A DNA stretch of 64,000 bases from positions 26,837-90,836 of the forward strand of contig NCSJ02000169.1 of assembly GCA_002812745.2 (NCBI GenBank), read 5' to 3'. The position numbers and the translations under genes are program-made. This document shows, one piece after another, positions 58,377-64,000 of the stretch. The stretch is from Scytalidium lignicola (lineage: Eukaryota; Ascomycota; Leotiomycetes). The notes under the pieces were generated by a model. It had not been told where the DNA came from. It saw only the letters and a program-made list of their open reading frames with translations, and did not search any database. Position 1 is the first letter of the stretch, and each line of letters begins with the position of its first letter.

Positions 58377-61300
58377 ATGTCAAACCAGGGAGGGCTCACT
58401 GCAAACCCGTTAAGGACAGACTTTGACTTCAATTGGTAAATAACTTAGCATGTTCAGAAGCTTGAAAGACTAATCCATTCTAGGGTCTATCTGGTTGAAC
58501 TACTAGTCTGTGGAATCCTGTAAGTCACTTAGAATTGATATGCTTAATAATTTGATTCTAATCAATCTTATAGGACTCTTTTCTTCCTGTTTTACTTCAA
58601 TCGTCTCTTCGCGACTCTTGTGTCTTATGGTTTGCGAGCGTGGACATGGCACCAATACCGTATTTACATAGACGTTCAGGCACTGCAGATTTCTCTACTA
58701 GGCGGCAGAATTTTTTTCAAGGGGTTGAGGTATCACGGTAACAATGAGACAATCCTAATTCACAGTGGCTATGTCACATGGTGCTATTGGTATAGAAACG
58801 TTAAAGAGTTGGATCTGGAATTAAAGCATGGCCCTGAATCGAAGCGGACAGCATCGAATTTGCATTCGAATAGTCAAGGTGACAAAGCAGCCGAGAAAGA
58901 AGAGGCGGAAGAGCTTACGAATCCTAAAAAACTGTCATATCGTCTTAATATCACGTTAAGTGGAGCGGAATGGTTTATCTACAACCGGAGTGCTGCATAC
59001 GATGCAATTATCACTGGAATGCTTGGGAATGAGATCGATGCTGAAAGTGTTTTCAAGGATGGAGGCGGTACTGAAACGTCCAAGCAACCAACTCGAAACA
59101 CATCATCAAGTGAAATACTTGAAAAGAGGTTATCGAAGGACCTTCATGTGGATTCCAATGATGCTAAGTTTAAGAATCAAACATATGATTCACTATCTTC
59201 GTCAGAATCTCAGACTGAAAAGGATGGTAGCGATCACCAGAGTTCGTCGGGCATTAATAAAAGCTTTATTCTCCGCTTTCTGCCCCTCCATATTGAATGC
59301 TCGAAGGCTGCAGTTGTTCTTGGTAACGAGAACACGAAGAGCGTACTCATAACCAAGGTAGAAAAGGCTTCCGGAGAAGTCGATGCATCCAGATCATCAC
59401 ATCTCGACCAGTATAAGCAACTTATAAATTTCCAGTTCGAGCATCCTGTGATACAGATAAAACCGAATGATGACTATAAAGAAGATCAAACAACCACTGC
59501 AACTAGAATTAAACTTGGCGCCAGTGAGCAACCGGATTCACATGGAGGACATATCCAAACCAAGTCTTTCTTTCATCGCCAAAGGATTAAGACATGGTAT
59601 CAATTGCAGAGACTAGTGCCTTACTTCCGGAGCTCTGTTGAAAGTGTATCATCTTCTTCGAATGACCGAGCCCGAGAATCTGCACATGTGGGAGCAAATG
59701 GCTGGCAAGGACTTCCTCGGTACCTCGATGAAGGGGAGCAAGATGACAAAGCTAAATGGTCCGGGATTGAATATGCCACCGTTTCCACGATTGTTGATAG
59801 TCCGGAAGCTAGTATGATCTTTTATTGGGATGTTGCAGGCACTGTACCATCCTCGAACAGTATCTCAGACTCAAAATCTGACCCTGAGATCAAAAATATC
59901 AACGGAGACGTATCGCCGGAATGGGGCATTAATCTATCTTTCAAAGGCGGGACGATTAACTATGGACCTTGGGCAGATAGACAACGGGCAGATCTTCAGA
60001 AGGTGTTCTTTCCAAGTCTATGTAAAGATGCAGCCCCTTCTAAGCCCCTTGCTCCAGGTCAAGTCCGAGTTCCGACAGAGTTCAAACTCTACATAGAATT
60101 TGAGGATGAGATCACGCTTCGCATTCCCATTCGCGAGGAGTCAAAGAACTGGAAATGGATGAAAAAAGTGGACACAGTGGAGGGCCGGCAAAGCGATCCC
60201 AAGAAAAGTGGTAGAGGACGCAAGAGAAAAGCAGATAAACTCAATTCTGGTCCTGAGATTCGCCCCTTCGGGTGGTTGGATATAAGAGTTGCCGCAAATG
60301 CCACTGTTGCATATTCTATGGATATGGTTCCAGGACAGTCTGGGTTTTCTAGCAAGCTTGAACTGGATCTTCCAAACACAGAAATTACCACAAGCGTCAA
60401 CCATGGTATATTGTGGAAATCAATGCATAACCGTATTGATTGCGATCTATCGAGCCCTCTCCAATGGAACGGTCTGCGCTCTTGGAAATTTGATATCCAG
60501 AGTGAGAAACTCGAGCTCTTTCTCCTTCGAGAGCACATCTTCTTGCTCACAGACCTTGTTGACGACTGGTCCAGCGGGCCACCACCGGATTATCTTACCT
60601 TCTCGCCATTCCAATACTCTATCAACATCCAGTTAAATGACTTCAAGTTATATCTTAATGTCAACGACTCTAATATTATTAATAATCCATCTGACTTTGA
60701 TGACAATACNTTTTTTAACTATTTTCGGTACTTCTCTAACAGCAAACGTTCACATACCGTTAGACAGCTATCGTCCGTATCGGAATACGATTTCTTTTAC
60801 GACAACTATACATCACGGCGGCCTTAGATTACAAGTACCACCATGGAACACGCAAGCAACTTTCTTGAAGTCAACGACAGTGGCTCAGTTGAAATCAGTA
60901 GCAATTAATGGAGATTATCAATATTGTGCTTCTACCTCACCCAGCAATACTGATGTTTTACTTCTTAACATTCGTGGGCATTCCCCTACTGTGCAGCTGT
61001 ATGGGTTTATGATAAGGTATTTCCTCAAGATTAAGGATAACTACTTTGGGGAAGATATCCATTTCAAGACTCTTGAGGAATATCAAGAAGTCCTCCGAAC
61101 TAAACGAGACGGGCAACTTGAGAATTCAAATCACCAACCACATAAGAAATCTAACGATTTAGACGTTATTTTGAGTATATCTGCTGATGAACCCAATATT
61201 ATCTTGCCATCCAACCTCTACTCTGCGAAACGGCATACCTGCATTGAGATTGCAAAACTCACAGCCGACGTGCGTTTCACGAATTACTATATGGAGTTAG

Positions 61301-64000
61301 AAGCACTATTCAGTACATTAGCATTTTCTCAGAGTGTAGAAGATGAGGAAAATACCACACCAATCGGTACGACATCAAATACTCAGCTATTTATCAACGG
61401 CTTGACTATTTCTGGGAATCGCCTTTTCGGATTACCGCCAATGGAACCAACGTACGTTTGTAATTGGGATTTTGATGTTGGTTCAATAACTGGAGAGGCA
61501 ACCGCTAGTTTTTTCCACGGGCTACTTCTTGGTGCAAGGTGCTTTGCGTTCTCTTTTGATGATGATGAGAATGCACTTCCTCCCATATCGGAGACTATAC
61601 TGCACGATGTAACATTTCTTCGAACTTCTATCAGTTCTATTAAGATCTGGTTGCATGTAGAAGAATCGACATTTATGCTGTCAACGGGAAATATTATCTT
61701 GACATTCAATGACTGGGCTGGCTCACATTACTCTAAGAAACTCCTTTTGCAGGTACCAAATCTTCATCTAGGTTGTGTCGATGCTGAATCAGCGTCTCGA
61801 CATAGGACGAGGACCCAGGATTCCGTTGAAACGCATGCTTTCGTTAAATCTAGTGTGTCATTCACAATGATAATAAGAAACCCTGCTTTCGCGAAAGACC
61901 GATTCCTGCAACAGGAGCACATCAGACGTCACGATCAGAGAACTCATAGGGCCGATTTCCTCCTTCATCCATACATTTCTCAACAAACAACTTCAGATAT
62001 GGTGGATGAGCCTACAATGCGTGTGCCTCCATTACCATTACCACTACGCCGTCAATATACTCCTTCTAATAGTATTAGAACTACGACTAGCTCATCTTCA
62101 CACCACAATCCTAGAAGTTTGAGACATAAGAACTCTTTCATATCTTCTACATCAAGCAGGAAAAGCGACAGGAGCATTATTCGTCCACACCATCCAATCG
62201 AGCTAAGAAAACCACTTGATACAGTTTCTCGGTCTAGACACCTGCATACTAGTGCTAGTTCAGATCGACCTCTTCTTAGGAACCTGTCAACCTCCACAGG
62301 TCGTCGATCTTCCTTCTATAGCACTGTTGGAGAGTCAAAAGCGTCACATCCATCAATGGTCACATTTTCAAGCCCATACATTGCACCATATTTTCCTCTC
62401 GAGGCAATTGAACCAGAGATGATAGACCTACCTCCATTACCACAAGATACTGGCATCGAGCTCAATTCAAATATTAACAATATCACTCTAGGAGATATAA
62501 GACAAGACCCGGTTAATGAAAACATTCCACACTCAAGTCTCATCATAGAGCTGCCAGACGGGATTTCTGCATTCTTCATTCCCAAAGCCGTGAGCGCAGT
62601 GGCAAGTCTATTAAAATCCATTCAACCAGTGGACCCCACAGACATATTAGATGATCTTCAGATGGGCGCAATGAGTGATGTCTTTGCTAAGAATAGGCAA
62701 AAGAAGATGAGCAGAAGGGTAGTAGACTTGAACATACGATCTCCTGGTATAAGCTTGCGCTTCCTAAACCCTTCAGTACTGATAGATTCTTCATCTTCCG
62801 ACCAGATTATGATCGATCAATATGATCTTTCAATTTCAGGGCTTGGAGTGACTACGAGATCTGAGTTGATGCCTTCTGAACCAGGAAAAGAGGATACAGA
62901 AAGGAAATCTTCAACCATTCATGTTATATTGTCTTCAACAAGTCTTGCAGCCAAAGAACGACTTGATAATACTAATGACCCTCATGCTGCCATAAAGTGC
63001 TCAGTTAAAGATGTTGTATTCTGGGTTGCGACAGGTGAGAAGGCATTAGCTGATATCACATTTAAGTCTATTGAAGCGACAGCAATCAGTAGGAAGGTTG
63101 AATACCTTGCTTCGCTCCTACATCGCACCAATATGCTTGCGAGTGGTGTTGATGACCTATTCTCTTCTTTAAGTGCTGAAGAGCGTAGACGTGTTCAGTT
63201 ATTTACCTACATCGTTGCTACAGCTGGACAACAAGCAGCAGACCCTTTGTTCCTAACCAGACCTAGTTATGTCCTTCGGTCTGCCTCTGATCATCTTCGA
63301 ACAAGCGATTCCTGGAAAGTTGTTACTCGACTTCACCACATGTATGACAATCTTGACCCATCGACTCAGCAGGATATTGCGATGCGTTGCTTGAGAAACC
63401 CAGAGTCCATTCCCGAGGATGCTCAACAGCGCGTAATTAATGGCTTCGATCAGTGGAGGAGTTGGGATCTAAATAATTTAGAGGCTTGCCTTATCATGGC
63501 AAAAATATATGGAGTCAAAGACCGCGAGTCAGCAAATTGGGAAAGCCTAAAGCCTTTAAGGATATCTTTACGAACTAAGCTTCTCAGAGTTGTGCTCGAC
63601 CCAGGTCCCAAACAGAACGAAATCTCTCTCTCCGACGTGACTTTATCCCTTGATATCAAGTCAACTATTCCAAATCATACCATCAAACATCATGAATCTC
63701 CTCTGAACTGTCAATCTACGGTTTTGGAAATCTTCTCCCTAGACATGTCGATTAAATTCAACTGGGAGCTCTACGAGTTGGCACAGGATCTTTTAAATCT
63801 TTATAGCCAGCAATCACCAGAACCAGAATATTCTGGTGGTCGCAACATTACAGAAACAAGAATCGCGGTTATGAAGCCGAAAAAGACTTTGCAAGTAGTC
63901 ATAGGAACAGAAAATGGCACCATCATTTTCGATACCATAAATGTTAGAGCTGTTTCAACTAGTCAAGGATTGAAGGCATCATTTGTGATGGAAAATGTCG
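58377..64000 (+). CDS. CSF1: CSF1 bridge-like lipid-transfer protein, 5' part
   Basis: N-terminal part of a very long (about 3000-residue) protein of the bridge-like lipid transfer family, which shuttles lipids at ER contact sites and supports cold growth and GPI-anchor synthesis in yeast. Exons 58377-58435, 58484-58519 and 58574 to the right edge; about 1840 codons lie in the window and the gene is cut by the edge. The first two exons encode MSNQGGLTAN, then FNW|VYLVELLVCGIL, and exon 3 completes a membrane anchor (TLFFLFYFNRLFATLVSYGL). Conserved Csf1 starts follow: WTWHQYRIYIDVQALQIS and LLGGRIFFKGLRYHGNNETI. The N at 60710 must be ignored: counting it ends the frame at 60827, ignoring it keeps the frame open to 64000. 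Confidence 0.94.
60710..60710. other. stray N that breaks the CSF1 frame
   Basis: Single N before TTTTTT. Dropping it gives NTFLTIFGTSLTANVHIPLDSYR in parts (NTFLTIFGTS, ANVHIPLDSYR), with over 3 kb of open frame after it. Keeping it gives a stop 39 codons on. The base is therefore very probably not in the genome. Confidence 0.9.

Overview
The window is nuclear DNA from a filamentous ascomycete fungus (Pezizomycotina). The evidence is the short introns (mostly 45-80 nt) with GTAWGT-type donors and CTAAC/CTGAC branch sites, a Zn2Cys6 regulator, a C2H2 plus fungal_trans regulator, and a UMTA/LaeA-type methyltransferase. Protein character hints at Leotiomycetes, but I cannot prove that without a database. 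Eighteen genes are supported: fifteen complete, one complete once a stray N is ignored, one broken or mis-sequenced (methyltransferase), and one running off the right edge (CSF1).

Layout. 0.5-21.5 kb: six minus-strand genes, namely delta-9 fatty acid desaturase (OLE1), a kinase-like protein, mitochondrial Lon protease (PIM1), the ESCRT factor BRO1, mitochondrial DnaJ (MDJ1) and the Sin3/Rpd3 subunit SAP30. 21.5-25.8 kb: a 4.3-kb gene-free stretch, rich in GTAC words, in front of a C2H2/fungal_trans regulator (25.8-29.2 kb, plus). 30.4-37.3 kb: methylenetetrahydrofolate reductase (MET13), gamma-tubulin complex protein 2 (ALP4) and, divergent from it, proteasome alpha-5 (PUP2). 37.5-50.4 kb: a 1000-residue Zn2Cys6 regulator, the rRNA methyltransferase RRP8, the ubiquitin-shuttle protease DDI1, a GNAT acetyltransferase and the ribosome-biogenesis GTPase NOG1. 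50.4-55.6 kb: a poorly coding stretch holding an apparently frameshifted methyltransferase. 55.6-64 kb: a seven-helix DUF300/Ost-alpha protein and, divergent from it, the first ~1840 codons of the bridge-like lipid-transfer protein CSF1.

The genes are mostly housekeeping and unrelated; I see no biosynthetic cluster. Two mitochondrial protein quality-control genes (PIM1, MDJ1) lie within about 9 kb of each other, which may be chance. The most informative features are gene structures: a start codon split by an intron in DDI1, a GC-AG intron in BRO1, coding exons of 13 nt (PUP2) and 18 nt (DUF300), and a small terminal-inverted-repeat element at 3.6 kb.

Sequence quality matters. Fifteen single N bases occur and fourteen abut A or T runs. 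In the two places where such an N falls inside a gene (38874 and 60710), the reading frame is restored only if the N is ignored, so these Ns behave as spurious one-base insertions. I found no clearly new biological system.
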